A DNA stretch of 64,000 bases from Janthinobacterium sp. 1_2014MBL_MicDiv (GCF_001865675.1 NZ_CP011319.1:5952001-6016000); one strand, 5' to 3'; positions 1 to 8,781 are shown, counted from the stretch's first letter. Made by a program: numbers and translations. The notes: generated by a model from the letters alone, not told the origin.

Positions 1-601
1 GCGAGGCCGAGAGTTTCACGGCCCAGTCCGACAAGGCGATCAGCATGGCCTTGGCCTCCAGATTGCCGGCGTACTGGTAGGCGTCGCGCAAGCCGGCAAA
101 CACCTTGTGCAGGTTGTACCACGGCACCCAGCGCCCGTTGACGGAGAAGGTATCGGCCTGCAAGTTTCCTTGGGCAATGGCTTGCCAGGCGGCGCTGCCG
201 TCGGGAATACCGCCCAGGTAGCCATTGCCATTGGCGTCCTGGCATTTTTTTAGTTCCGCCACCACATGGTTCAACCGTGCCAGCACCTGGGCGTCGCCCG
301 TGGAAGCGGCCATGCGCGCCAACGCGGACAGATAATGCCCGCCCATGTGGCCGTCGAGCCCCGTCGCTTCCCAGTTGCCATAGCTGGGCTGGATCTGCGG
401 CAAGCCCGCCTCGCGGCGGAACGGCGCCAGCAGCTTGTCCGGCTCGAAGGCCATCAGATACTGCAAATCCGTCGTTTGCGCATCGAGAAACGGTCCCGCG
501 CCGAGGCGCACGGACGACAGGGGAAACAGCTCGGCCGCCTGGAGCAGCGGCGTGGCAAGGCCGCCGGCGGCCAGCGCCAGCAGCAACACGGTTGTTTTCA
601 T
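1..601 (-). CDS. GH127 beta-L-arabinofuranosidase-like protein, N-terminal part (runs off window)
   Basis: Only the first 200 codons are present; the gene continues beyond the left edge. The start is an ATG with AAAGG upstream, 10 nt after the stop of the GH43 gene, so the two are probably co-transcribed. Residues 1-22 form a signal peptide (MKTTVLLLALAAG, then a small-residue cleavage site near LLQA-AE). The motif PWYNLHKVFAGLRDAY and the run LDGHMGGHYLSALA are typical of the GH127/DUF1680 fold, whose characterised members remove beta-L-arabinofuranose from glycans. The catalytic glutamate and cysteine region lies outside the window. Export plus the arabinan-degrading neighbours support a role in side-chain removal from arabinose-containing polysaccharide. 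The exact linkage is not known. Confidence 0.85.
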   Translation of the reverse strand, partial: MKTTVLLLALAAGGLATPLLQAAELFPLSSVRLGAGPFLDAQTTDLQYLMAFEPDKLLAPFRREAGLPQIQPSYGNWEATGLDGHMGGHYLSALARMAASTGDAQVLARLNHVVAELKKCQDANGNGYLGGIPDGSAAWQAIAQGNLQADTFSVNGRWVPWYNLHKVFAGLRDAYQYAGNLEAKAMLIALSDWAVKLSAS

Positions 602-611
602 GGCGGAGCCT

Positions 612-1646
612 TTACGGTTGGGCGGCGGGCAACTGTTTACTTTGATAGCGATTCAAGTCGCGCGCATCGACCTGCGGCCAGCCCTCCTTGTCCCACGTCA
701 TGGGCAGGATCTTGAGTTTTTGCAAGTAATCATCGGCCGTTTCATACGCATGCAGCACCAGGTAATCCCTGCCGTCAAACGTGTAGGCGCTGTTGTGGCC
801 CAGGCCTTGCCAGTCCTTGTCGCCTTTCAGCAGCACCGTGCCGCCGCCCTGCGCCATGTCGCGGCCCTCCCTGTCCAGGTAGGGTCCCGTCACGCTTTTC
901 GAGCGTCCCACGGCCAGGTGATAGGTGCTGTCGGCTTTCTTGCAGCACAGGCCCCACGAAACGAACAAATAATAATCGGCGCCGCGCTGGAAGATGAACG
1001 GCGCCTCGATTTCCTCGGGCGCCGGCTTGAATTCGCCCGCGCGCGGCGGCAGCGGCATGCGGCGCGCCAGCGAGTGCCACTCTTGCGGTTCCGCAATACG
1101 GGTCCAGTCGGGCGTCAGTTTCACCAGCTTGATGCCGTTCCAGAACGAGCCGAACGACATCCACGGCGTGCCCTTGGCATCGGTGATGATGTTCGAATCG
1201 ATGGCGTTCCACTCGTCGCGCTCGGGCACCGATTGCAGCAGCATGCCCTGGTCGACCCAGCGGTAGTCGGGCGAACGGGGATTGAGGGTGGTGTTGACGG
1301 TGACGCCGATGCCCGAGGTGTTCTTGCCGAAGCCCGAGACCGAGTAGTACAGGTAATATTTGCCATCGTGGAATTGCACATCGGGCGCCCAGATATGGTC
1401 GTCAAATGAGGGCGCGGCCGTCTTCGCCCACGTGGGCTGGCCCGCAAACACGCGCCCTTCCGGCTGCCAGTCGACCATGTTCTTCGAGCTGTAGAAGGTG
1501 ATGCCGGGACCGGTGCTGTACAGATAATACGTGTCGCCTTCCCTGGCCATCACGGGGTCGTGCACGCTGACCTGGGCCGCGTGCGCGGCAGCCATGATCG
1601 CCAGGGTGCTCAGGATGGCGGCCACGCCGCGTGTCAATGTGTGCAT
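612..1646 (-). CDS. Exported GH43 arabinan endo-1,5-alpha-L-arabinosidase
   Basis: This 344-residue protein has a signal peptide ending near AHA-A at residue 23, followed directly by a five-bladed GH43 propeller domain. The three family catalytic acids are visible: D30 (VHDPVM), D150 (NAIDSN) and E214 (EEIEAPFIF). The motifs WAPD, GKYYLYYS and FGSFWNGI are typical of endo-arabinanases rather than GH43 xylosidases. It should cut the alpha-1,5 backbone of arabinan outside the cytoplasm and supply oligosaccharides to the exo-enzymes and transporters of the cluster. The ATG has GGAG seven bases upstream. It lies 69 bases after the GH51 stop and just before the GH127 gene. Confidence 0.88.
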   Translation of the reverse strand: MHTLTRGVAAILSTLAIMAAAHAAQVSVHDPVMAREGDTYYLYSTGPGITFYSSKNMVDWQPEGRVFAGQPTWAKTAAPSFDDHIWAPDVQFHDGKYYLYYSVSGFGKNTSGIGVTVNTTLNPRSPDYRWVDQGMLLQSVPERDEWNAIDSNIITDAKGTPWMSFGSFWNGIKLVKLTPDWTRIAEPQEWHSLARRMPLPPRAGEFKPAPEEIEAPFIFQRGADYYLFVSWGLCCKKADSTYHLAVGRSKSVTGPYLDREGRDMAQGGGTVLLKGDKDWQGLGHNSAYTFDGRDYLVLHAYETADDYLQKLKILPMTWDKEGWPQVDARDLNRYQSKQLPAAQP

Positions 1647-1715
1647 CGTCTTCTCCGATATGAACGGGCCGGCCCATCATGCGGGCCGGCTTGATGAATG
1701 ACAAGGGGTGAAAGG

Positions 1716-3260
1716 CTAGTCGACGGCCACCACCACGACGGCCTTGGCCGGCACGGACACGGTCAGCTTGCCGCCTTGCGCCTTGGCACTGAACGCCACC
1801 GGCTGCACGGCTTGCGGCTGCGCAAAGCTGTTGACGGCGTCCATCTTGCCGGCGGTCAGTACGCGGCCATTCACGCTGGCCGCTTGCCTGCCGGCCAGCG
1901 CCACGTTGACGTCGACGGCCTTGTGCGGGTTCGTATTGACCAGCGACAAATACACCTTGCCATCCTTGGCGCGCGCGGCCGAGGCGCTCACTTCAGGAAT
2001 GCTGACCTTGCCCAGGCTGTACTTGCCGTTGCCGCTGATGGCGACCGGCAGGGACGTGGCGTCCTGGAACGGCACGTACATTTCAAACGCGTGGTAGGTG
2101 GGAGTGAGGAAATATTTATCCTTGTCCGTGATGATCATGGCCTGCAGCACGTTGACCATTTGCGCGATATTCGTCATGCGCACCCTGTCCGCGTGGGCGT
2201 GGAAAATGTTGAAGTTCAGGGCGGCCACGAGCGCATCGCGCAAGCTGTTTTGCTGGAACAAGAATCCCGTGTTGGTGCCCGGCTCGACGTCGTACCAGGT
2301 ACCCCATTCATCGACATACAGGCCCGTCTTTTTCGACGGATCGTTCTTGTCGATGGCGGCGATATTGTTCTTGATCAAGCTATCGATGCGCAGGGTACGC
2401 TCCAGCGTGGAAATCCATTGATCTTCGCCAAAGCCCGTGGCGGCGCCCTTCTTTTCCCACACGCCCGTGGGCACCGTGTAGTAGTGGAAACTGATGGCGT
2501 CCATCATGTTCGGCTTGATTTCACGGCTCAGGGTGTCGGACCAGCTGATGTCGTCGTCATTGCCGCCGCTGGCGATGAATTTCGGGCGCGCGCTCTCCGG
2601 CGTCTTCATGAAGGTGTGGTAGTGCTTGTACAGGTCGGTGTAATACTGCGGGCGCATATTGCCGCCGCAACCCCAGGCTTCGTTGCCGATGCCAAAGTAA
2701 TCGACTTTATACGGCTGGGCGCGGCCATTCTTGCGGCGCAGCTCGGCCAGGGTGGACTTGCTGTCCGACGTCATGTATTCGAGCCACTCGGACATTTCCT
2801 GCGGCGTGCCGGAACCGAGGTTGCCATTGATGTAGGTTTGCGCGCCCAGCAACTCGGCCAGGTCGAAGAATTCATGCGTGCCGACGGCGTTCGACTCTTC
2901 CACGCCGCCCCAGTTGGTGTTGACCTTGGTCGGCCGCTGGGCGCGCGCGCCGATGCCGTCCTTCCAGTGGTATTCGTCGGCAAAGCAGCCGCCCGGCCAG
3001 CGCACCAGCGGCACGTGCAGCTGTTTCAGCGCGCCCAGCACGTCATTGCGCCAGCCCCGGGTATTCGGAATGGAAGAGTCCGGCCCCACCCACATGCCTT
3101 CGTAGATGCCCGTGCCCAGGTGTTCGGCGAACTGGCCATACACGTTCTTGTTGATCACGGGACCGGGCTTGGCCGCGTCGATGGTGACGCTGACGGGCGC
3201 GGCGAAGGCGCTGCCGACGGCCAGGCTCAAGGCCGCGATGCTGGTATGGATGAATTTCAT
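1716..3260 (-). CDS. Exported GH51 alpha-L-arabinofuranosidase
   Basis: This 514-residue enzyme removes terminal alpha-L-arabinofuranose from arabinan, arabinoxylan or their oligomers. The start chosen is the ATG with AGGAG eight bases upstream; a longer frame would add ten residues that do not look like a leader. A signal peptide ends near SAFA-A (residue 20). The retaining GH51 acids are visible: E194 in GIGNEAWGCG (acid/base) and E318 in YVDEWGTW (nucleophile). RWPGGCFADEYHW is also a family motif, and a C-terminal beta-sandwich follows from about residue 400. Many bacterial GH51 enzymes are cytoplasmic, so the leader is notable. It fits with the exported GH43 and GH127 enzymes next to it. 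Confidence 0.92.
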   Translation of the reverse strand: MKFIHTSIAALSLAVGSAFAAPVSVTIDAAKPGPVINKNVYGQFAEHLGTGIYEGMWVGPDSSIPNTRGWRNDVLGALKQLHVPLVRWPGGCFADEYHWKDGIGARAQRPTKVNTNWGGVEESNAVGTHEFFDLAELLGAQTYINGNLGSGTPQEMSEWLEYMTSDSKSTLAELRRKNGRAQPYKVDYFGIGNEAWGCGGNMRPQYYTDLYKHYHTFMKTPESARPKFIASGGNDDDISWSDTLSREIKPNMMDAISFHYYTVPTGVWEKKGAATGFGEDQWISTLERTLRIDSLIKNNIAAIDKNDPSKKTGLYVDEWGTWYDVEPGTNTGFLFQQNSLRDALVAALNFNIFHAHADRVRMTNIAQMVNVLQAMIITDKDKYFLTPTYHAFEMYVPFQDATSLPVAISGNGKYSLGKVSIPEVSASAARAKDGKVYLSLVNTNPHKAVDVNVALAGRQAASVNGRVLTAGKMDAVNSFAQPQAVQPVAFSAKAQGGKLTVSVPAKAVVVVAVD

Positions 3261-3394
3261 GCTGTCTCCTGTTTTTGTAGTGAAAAGCAAGGGCCGGGAT
3301 CAAGCCCGGCATAATCTGGATGTGGCGATGCCTCTCCTGCTACGGAGCTGGAGGCATACACGAATGGGGTAAGGCGGGAAGGCCCGCGGCCGGC

Positions 3395-3473
3395 AAAACG
3401 CCCAGGGCTAGGCGCAGCGTCGAAGACAGTACGCTAGTACGGCGAGACGCTGCAACAACGCCCTGGACGTTTT
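3395..3473 (-). repeat. Family B palindromic 3' element, copy B1 (after SDR gene)
   Basis: The element begins one base after the stop codon of the SDR gene. The outer stem AAAACGCCCAGGGC pairs with GCCCTGGACGTTTT with one mismatch. An inner stem GCAGCGTC/GACGCTGC encloses a loop with the motif GAAGAC, GTAC, 4 nt, GTACGGC. Copy B2 at 12533-12595 shares the outer arms and the loop motif but has a different, still complementary inner stem. No U-tract follows, so it is not a classic intrinsic terminator. The function is unknown; an mRNA 3'-end or stability element is an inference. Confidence 0.8.
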
Positions 3474-3474
3474 G

Positions 3475-4242
3475 TCAGACCCAGCCGGCGTCGACGATGA
3501 ATTCCTGGGAGGTGCACATCGCGCCGTCATCGGAGGCGAGGAACAGCACCATGGCGGCGATGTCCTGCGGCATCAATTTATTCGGCAGGCACTGGCTCTT
3601 CTTGATTTCCGCTTCCGCCGCCTCGTCGACCCACAGCTCGATCTGGCGCTGCGTCATGACCCAGCCCGGCGTGACGGTGTTGACGCGGATATTGTGCGCG
3701 CCGAAATCGCGCGCCAGGCCCCGCGTGAGGCCGACGACGGCCGCCTTGGTGGTGGCATACACGGGGTAGCCGCCCGACTTCATGTGCCACGAGATCGAGC
3801 TGACATTGATGATGGAGCCGCCGCCCTGGCGCTTCATGCCGTCGAAGACGGCCTGGCACGTGAAGAACATGGGGCGTTGATTGATCGCAATGCGCTCGTT
3901 CCAGTATTCCAGGGTCACGTCCTGCGCCTGGTGGCGCTGGTCGTTGGCCGCGTTGTTGACGAGGATATCGAAGTCGCCCAGCTCGCCTGCCAGTTCGGCC
4001 ATGACGGCTTGCAAGGATGGAATATCCGTGATGTCGCAATGGCGGAACAAGGGTGCCGTCCAGCCCGCTTCAGCCACGCGGCGGCACAGGGCCTCGCTGG
4101 CCTCGACGGCGATATCGACAAACGCCACCAGCGCGCCCTGGGCCGCAAATTCGGCCACCAGGGATTCGCCGATGCCGCTGCCGCCGCCCGTGATGAACAC
4201 GCGCTTGCCCTGCAAGCTGCCATATTTCGCCAATTGCTTCAT
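3475..4242 (-). CDS. SDR-family dehydrogenase, probable L-arabinose 1-dehydrogenase
   Basis: This 255-residue classical short-chain dehydrogenase has the cofactor motif TGGGSGIG (residues 18-25), NNAAN near residue 97 and the catalytic set S149, Y162 and K166 (YATTK). D43 at the end of beta-2 suggests NAD preference, but this is not certain. It lies directly downstream of the ketoglutarate semialdehyde dehydrogenase, AraD1-type and arabonate dehydratase genes. The missing first step of that pathway is oxidation of L-arabinose to the lactone, so that is its most likely job. Fold alone cannot fix the substrate; another sugar or a sugar acid is possible. A family B palindrome follows its stop codon. 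Confidence 0.78.
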   Translation of the reverse strand: MKQLAKYGSLQGKRVFITGGGSGIGESLVAEFAAQGALVAFVDIAVEASEALCRRVAEAGWTAPLFRHCDITDIPSLQAVMAELAGELGDFDILVNNAANDQRHQAQDVTLEYWNERIAINQRPMFFTCQAVFDGMKRQGGGSIINVSSISWHMKSGGYPVYATTKAAVVGLTRGLARDFGAHNIRVNTVTPGWVMTQRQIELWVDEAAEAEIKKSQCLPNKLMPQDIAAMVLFLASDDGAMCTSQEFIVDAGWV

Positions 4243-4332
4243 CTTGTCTCCACCTGTTTATTTTTTATATACAACGTCTGACCAAACCGCGACACGCGGC
4301 AAGGCCTGTCGGCCCCGCCGCGCGGCAGGTTT

Positions 4333-5910
4333 TTAGTCCTTGCCCAGCACGCCATCCTTGCGGCGCCAGATGCCCAGCGGATTATCGTCGCGCAGCGACT
4401 CCGGCAGCAAGTCCTGCGCCAGGTTCTGGTACGACACGGGACGCAGGAAGCGGTTGATGGCCGCCGTGCCCACGGACGTGCTGCGGCCGTCCGACGTGGC
4501 CGGGAACGGGCCGCCGTGCACTATGGCCGTCGACACTTCCACGCCGGTGGGGAAACCGTTGGCCAGGATGCGTCCCACGCGGCGCTCCAGCACGGGCAGC
4601 AGGCGGCGCGCGTCTGCCACGTCGCCCTGGTCCATCTGCAGGGTGGCCGTCAGCTGGCCTTCCAGGCTTTCCGTGATCGCCAGCAGTTGCTCGATGTCGC
4701 GGCAAGCCACCAGCAGCGACGCGGGGCCGAACACTTCATCGCGCAGATCGTGCTTGGCCAGGAAGGCCGCGCCCGATGTAACGAACAGGGCGGCGGCGCC
4801 CTTGCCCTCTTCTCCCGCATTCTGCACCAGCGGCGTCACGTCGGCGTGCTGCGCCAGGGCAGCCACGCCCTTGGCATAGCTGCTGGCGATGCCGGCCGTC
4901 AGCATGGTGGCGGCCGGCGCCGGTGCCAGCGCTTCGGCGGCGGCGGCGGCGAAGGCCGTGAAGTCGGCCCCTTCCAGGCCCAGCACGAGGCCGGGATTCG
5001 TGCAGAACTGGCCCACGCCCATCGTCAGCGAGGCGGCAAAGCCGCTGGCGATCGCGGCGCCACGGGCGGCCAGGGCTTGCGGCAGCACAAACACGGGGTT
5101 GATGCTGCTCATTTCCGCATACACGGGGATAGGCTGCGGACGCTCGGCCGCCACCTTCATCAGGGCGATGCCGCCCGAACGCGACCCCGTGAAGCCCACG
5201 GCCTGGATGGCAGGATGGGCCACCAGGGTCTGGCCGATGCCATTGCCCGTGCCCGTCAACAGGGCGAAGACGCCGGCCGGCAGCTTGCACAGGGCAATCG
5301 CTTTCACGATGGCGCGCGCCACCAGTTCCGAGGTGCCGGGATGGGCCGAGTGGGCCTTCAGCACGACGGGACAGCCGGCCGCCAGGGCCGAGGCCGTATC
5401 GCCGCCGGCGACGGAGAAGGCCAGCGGAAAGTTACTGGCCGCAAACACGGCGACGGGACCCAGGCCGATCATGCGCAAGCGCAAGTCGGGGCGTGGCGGC
5501 ACGCGCTCCGGCAGCGGGCTGTCGATGCGCGCATCGGTCCATGAACCTTCGCGCAGCAAGCCGGCGAACAGTTTTAACTGACCGACCGTGCGGCCGCGTT
5601 CGCCTTCCAGGCGCGCGCGCGGCAAGCCGCTTTCCGTCATGGCGCGCACGATCAGCTCGTCGCCCAGTTCGACGATTTGCGCGGCGATGGTGTCGAGGAA
5701 ATCGGCGCGTTCCGCATCGCTGGTGGCGCGGAACGGGTCAAACGCGGCTTGCGCCAGGCGGCACGCCTCGTCGATTTGCGCTACGTCAACCATGTGGAAG
5801 GCAGGCGCGATGTGCGCGCGCGCGGCCGGATCCCACGCTTCGAAGGAGCCGCCATTGCCCTTGACGGCAACGCCGCCGATCAGTGCTTCACCGGTGATGT
5901 TAAAACTCAT
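4333..5910 (-). CDS. Alpha-ketoglutarate semialdehyde dehydrogenase
   Basis: This 525-residue aldehyde dehydrogenase is of the type that oxidises 2,5-dioxopentanoate to alpha-ketoglutarate with NAD(P), the last step of non-phosphorylating pentose and sugar-acid pathways. The catalytic residues are visible: N160 (ASNFPLAF), E266 (YAEMSSINP) and C303 (GQFCTNPG). The AEMSSINP and FCTNPG forms are characteristic of this subfamily rather than of general aldehyde dehydrogenases. Its ATG overlaps the stop of the upstream AraD1-like gene (ATGA), showing translational coupling. The 3' neighbour is the probable arabinose dehydrogenase. Assignment is strong because the pathway genes surround it. Confidence 0.92.
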   Translation of the reverse strand: MSFNITGEALIGGVAVKGNGGSFEAWDPAARAHIAPAFHMVDVAQIDEACRLAQAAFDPFRATSDAERADFLDTIAAQIVELGDELIVRAMTESGLPRARLEGERGRTVGQLKLFAGLLREGSWTDARIDSPLPERVPPRPDLRLRMIGLGPVAVFAASNFPLAFSVAGGDTASALAAGCPVVLKAHSAHPGTSELVARAIVKAIALCKLPAGVFALLTGTGNGIGQTLVAHPAIQAVGFTGSRSGGIALMKVAAERPQPIPVYAEMSSINPVFVLPQALAARGAAIASGFAASLTMGVGQFCTNPGLVLGLEGADFTAFAAAAAEALAPAPAATMLTAGIASSYAKGVAALAQHADVTPLVQNAGEEGKGAAALFVTSGAAFLAKHDLRDEVFGPASLLVACRDIEQLLAITESLEGQLTATLQMDQGDVADARRLLPVLERRVGRILANGFPTGVEVSTAIVHGGPFPATSDGRSTSVGTAAINRFLRPVSYQNLAQDLLPESLRDDNPLGIWRRKDGVLGKD

Positions 5911-6899
5911 AATGTGCTCACTTTCGCAAATGCGGTTGGAAAGATGTCGAGGCGGTTGCGCAGGGCGGGGCCAAAGGCCGGCGCTTCGATTTCAAAGGTT
6001 TCGCCCGGCGCCACGCTGACGCCATCGGCAAAGCTCAAGGTGGCCGTGCCGAAGAAATGCACGTGCACGTCGCCAGGGCGCTTGAACAGCGGATACTTGA
6101 AGTGATGGTGCTCGAGGTTGGCGATCGTGTGCGACATATTTTCTTCGCCGCTGACAAACGCCTTTTCCCAGCGCACATTGCCCGCCACGTCCCGCACGCG
6201 CGAAACGCCATCGATGTGCGCAGGCAGTTCGCCCACCAGCAGGGCCGGGCCGACGCTGCAGGCGCGCAGCTTCGAGTGGGCCAGGTACAGGTAATTCTGG
6301 CGTTCCGTCACGTGGTCCGAGAATTCATTGCCGATGGCGTAGCCGACGCGGTAGGGCTGGCCGTCGTCGCCGATCACGTACAGGCCGGCGATTTCCGGCT
6401 CTTCGCCGCCATCGAGGGCAAAATCCGGCATGCGCAGCGGCTGGCCGCCGGCGCGCACGATGGAGCCGTCGCCTTTATAAAACCATTCCGGCTGGGCACC
6501 GGCCGTGCCTGGCTCAGGCTTGCCGCCCTCCACGCCCAGGCGGAACATTTTCATCGAGTCGCTCAGGACTGCCGCGTCGCCGCCGATCTTCTTGTGCATG
6601 GCGTCGCGCGCGCCGGCGCTGCCCAGGTGGGTCAGGCCCGTGCCCGTCACGTAGCAGTGCGCCTCGTCCGCATGGTCGAGCGGCGCCAGCAAACGGCCGC
6701 TGGCGGCCACGTCCGCATAGGAATGCGTCAAATTGCCGACCGTGGCGTTCACCAGCTCCGCCAGGCTGACCTTCTTGCGGATGGCATCTTGCGCCAGCGC
6801 ATACGTCGTGTTGTAGCCTTCGATGACGCGGATCTGGTCGTCTTGCAGCAGGCCGACGAGGCGGCCGCCGTGTTCATTCGTAAATTGCAGCAACAGCAT
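5907..6899 (-). CDS. AraD1/GguC-like FAH-family protein, probable 2-keto-3-deoxy-L-arabonate dehydratase
   Basis: This 330-residue protein belongs to the fumarylacetoacetate hydrolase superfamily, in the branch annotated AraD1. Metal-binding family features are seen in the C-terminal two thirds: EPEIAGLYVIG, IGNEFSDHVTE and a late HVHFFGTATLSF segment. In this operon the only step missing between arabonate dehydratase and ketoglutarate semialdehyde dehydrogenase is dehydration of 2-keto-3-deoxy-L-arabonate, which FAH-type enzymes of related pathways can do. An aldolase or hydrolase role cannot be excluded from sequence. It starts 12 nt after the dehydratase stop and overlaps the next gene by 4 nt. 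Confidence 0.8.
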   Translation of the reverse strand: MLLLQFTNEHGGRLVGLLQDDQIRVIEGYNTTYALAQDAIRKKVSLAELVNATVGNLTHSYADVAASGRLLAPLDHADEAHCYVTGTGLTHLGSAGARDAMHKKIGGDAAVLSDSMKMFRLGVEGGKPEPGTAGAQPEWFYKGDGSIVRAGGQPLRMPDFALDGGEEPEIAGLYVIGDDGQPYRVGYAIGNEFSDHVTERQNYLYLAHSKLRACSVGPALLVGELPAHIDGVSRVRDVAGNVRWEKAFVSGEENMSHTIANLEHHHFKYPLFKRPGDVHVHFFGTATLSFADGVSVAPGETFEIEAPAFGPALRNRLDIFPTAFAKVSTL

Positions 6900-6911
6900 G
6901 GGAATCTCCGC

Positions 6912-8654
6912 TTAATGTGAGTGGCGCGGCACGGCGGAACCGCGGTTGCCGACCAGGAAGTCGAAATCGCAGCCTTCGTCGGCCTGCAACACGTGTTCGA
7001 TGTAGAGCTGCTGGTAGCCGCTCTTCGGTCCTGGCGCGCTGCCCAGTTCGCGGGCCGCCAGGCGCTCGGCGATTTCCGCGTCGCTGATGTCGATGTCCAG
7101 GCTGCCGTTATGGCAATCGAGGGCGATCATGTCGCCGTCGCGCACGATGCCCAGCGGGCCGCCCGCCATGGCTTCCGGCGCCACGTGCAGCACGACGGTG
7201 CCGTAGGCCGTGCCGCTCATGCGCGCATCCGAGATGCGCACCATGTCGGTGATGCCCTGCGCCAGCAGCTTCGGCGGCAAGCCCATATTGCCCACTTCGG
7301 CCATGCCCGGATAGCCTTTCGGGCCGCAGTTCTTCATCACCAGCACGGAATTGGCATCGACGTCCAGGTCCGGGTCGAGGATGCGCGACTTATAGTGTTC
7401 GAAATCCTCGAAGACGACGGCCTTGCCCCGGTGCTGCATCAGGTGCGGCGAGGCGGCCGACGGTTTCAGCACGGCGCCGCGCGGCGCCAGGTTGCCGCGC
7501 AGCACGCAGATGCCGCCATCGGCCAGCAGCGGGTTATCCAGCGTGCGCACCACCTCGTCGTTGTAGATCGGCGCTTCGACGCAGTTGTCCCAGATCGACT
7601 TGCCGTTGACGGTCAGCGCATTCTTGTGCGGCAGCAAGTCGCCTTCGCCCAGGCGGCGTATCACGGCCGGCAAGCCGCCCGCATAGTAAAACTCTTCCAT
7701 CAGGAAACGGCCCGACGGCAGCAGGTCGACGATGGTCGGCGTGCCGCGGCCCGTCTTGGTCCAGTCCTCCAGCTCGAGCGGCACGCCGATGCGGCCGGCG
7801 ATCGCCTTCAGGTGGATCACGGCATTGGTCGAACCGCCGATGGCGGCGTTGACCTTGATGGCGTTTTCAAATGCCTCGCGCGTCAGCACTTTCGACAGGC
7901 GCAGGTCTTCGTGCACCATCTCGACGATGCGGATGCCCGACATGTGGGCCAGCACGTAGCGGCGCGAATCGACGGCGGGGATGGCGGCATTGTGCGGCAG
8001 CGAGGTGCCCAACGCTTCGGCCATGCTGGCCATGGTCGAGGCCGTGCCCATGGTATTGCAGGTGCCTGCCGAGCGCGACATGCCCGATTCAGCCGACATG
8101 AACTGGTGCAAGGTGATCGATCCGGCCTTCATCTGCTCGTGCAACTGCCACACGGCCGTGCCGGAACCGATGTCCTTGCCATTGAGCTTGCCGTTCAGCA
8201 TGGGGCCGCCGCTGACGACGATGGTGGGGATGTCGACGCTGGCCGCGCCCATCAGGAGGGCCGGCGTCGTCTTGTCGCAGCCGACCAGCAGCACGACGGC
8301 GTCCATCGGGTTGCCGCGGATCGATTCCTCGACATCCATCGAGGCCAGGTTGCGCGTCAGCATGGCTGTCGGACGCAGGTTCGACTCGCCGTTCGAGAAG
8401 ACGGGGAATTCCACGGGGAAACCGCCCGCTTCGAGGATGCCGCGCTTGACGTGTTCGGCCAGCTGGCGGAAATGCGCATTGCAGGGGGTCAGTTCGGACC
8501 AGGTATTGCAGATGCCGATGATGGGTTTGCCATGGAACTCGTGGTCAGGTATGCCCTGGTTTTTCATCCAGCTGCGGTACATGAAGCCGTTCTTGTCCTG
8601 GGAGCCGAACCACTCGGCAGAGCGCAGGGCTACCTTCTTTTTTGTCTCAGACAT
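6912..8654 (-). CDS. L-arabinonate dehydratase (IlvD/Edd family)
   Basis: This 580-residue IlvD/Edd-family Fe-S dehydratase should convert L-arabinonate to 2-keto-3-deoxy-L-arabonate. The three [2Fe-2S] cysteines are C58 (LTPCNAH), C126 (VGCDKTTP) and C199 (AGTCNTMG). D127 and K128 supply the Mg-site residues. This spacing matches the structurally known L-arabinonate dehydratase of Rhizobium leguminosarum, offset by one residue. The ATG chosen has AGGAG upstream; the frame stays open for 26 more codons into the promoter but these lack a ribosome site. It is the first gene of the oxidative pathway group, and an operator-promoter module lies about 60-125 bases upstream. D-xylonate as an additional substrate is possible. 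Confidence 0.92.
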   Translation of the reverse strand: MSETKKKVALRSAEWFGSQDKNGFMYRSWMKNQGIPDHEFHGKPIIGICNTWSELTPCNAHFRQLAEHVKRGILEAGGFPVEFPVFSNGESNLRPTAMLTRNLASMDVEESIRGNPMDAVVLLVGCDKTTPALLMGAASVDIPTIVVSGGPMLNGKLNGKDIGSGTAVWQLHEQMKAGSITLHQFMSAESGMSRSAGTCNTMGTASTMASMAEALGTSLPHNAAIPAVDSRRYVLAHMSGIRIVEMVHEDLRLSKVLTREAFENAIKVNAAIGGSTNAVIHLKAIAGRIGVPLELEDWTKTGRGTPTIVDLLPSGRFLMEEFYYAGGLPAVIRRLGEGDLLPHKNALTVNGKSIWDNCVEAPIYNDEVVRTLDNPLLADGGICVLRGNLAPRGAVLKPSAASPHLMQHRGKAVVFEDFEHYKSRILDPDLDVDANSVLVMKNCGPKGYPGMAEVGNMGLPPKLLAQGITDMVRISDARMSGTAYGTVVLHVAPEAMAGGPLGIVRDGDMIALDCHNGSLDIDISDAEIAERLAARELGSAPGPKSGYQQLYIEHVLQADEGCDFDFLVGNRGSAVPRHSH

Positions 8655-8712
8655 GCCATTCTCCTGGTTGTGCCACGCCGATCTCGTCGTCGGCCCGGGC
8701 AGCGATGTTGGG

Positions 8713-8741
8713 ATACTAAAGAATCCTGCCATGCCTTTCCA
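8713..8741 (-). promoter_or_regulatory. Predicted sigma70-like promoter of the arabonate dehydratase group
   Basis: Reading the minus strand, a weak -35 TGGAAA (8741-8736) is followed by a 17-base spacer and a -10 TAGTAT (8718-8713). A start near 8706 would give a leader of about 52 bases. The same layout is found upstream of the TonB receptor gene, at the same distance from the same palindrome, which raises confidence above that of the hexamers alone. The weak -35 suggests activator dependence. Confidence 0.6.
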
Positions 8742-8759
8742 ATCAATTTTTAATGCGTT

Positions 8760-8781
8760 CCGATATCGAAAACGATATCGG
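8760..8781 (-). promoter_or_regulatory. Operator palindrome CGATATC-N6-GATATCG (dehydratase group)
   Basis: A perfect 22-base inverted repeat: CCGATATCG, four A, CGATATCG plus a final G. It is centred about 64 bases before the predicted transcription start. Nine bases separate it from the 13-base block CCAATCAATTTTT (8739-8751), which overlaps the -35. The same palindrome core and the same block at the same spacing lie upstream of the TonB receptor gene. The binding protein is not encoded in this window. Confidence 0.8.

Noticed and set aside
6921..8753. Long plus-strand frame opposite the arabonate dehydratase gene
   Set aside because: Antisense shadow; the translated product is rich in Arg, His, Val and Gln without domain features, whereas the minus strand encodes a full IlvD/Edd enzyme with its Fe-S cysteines.
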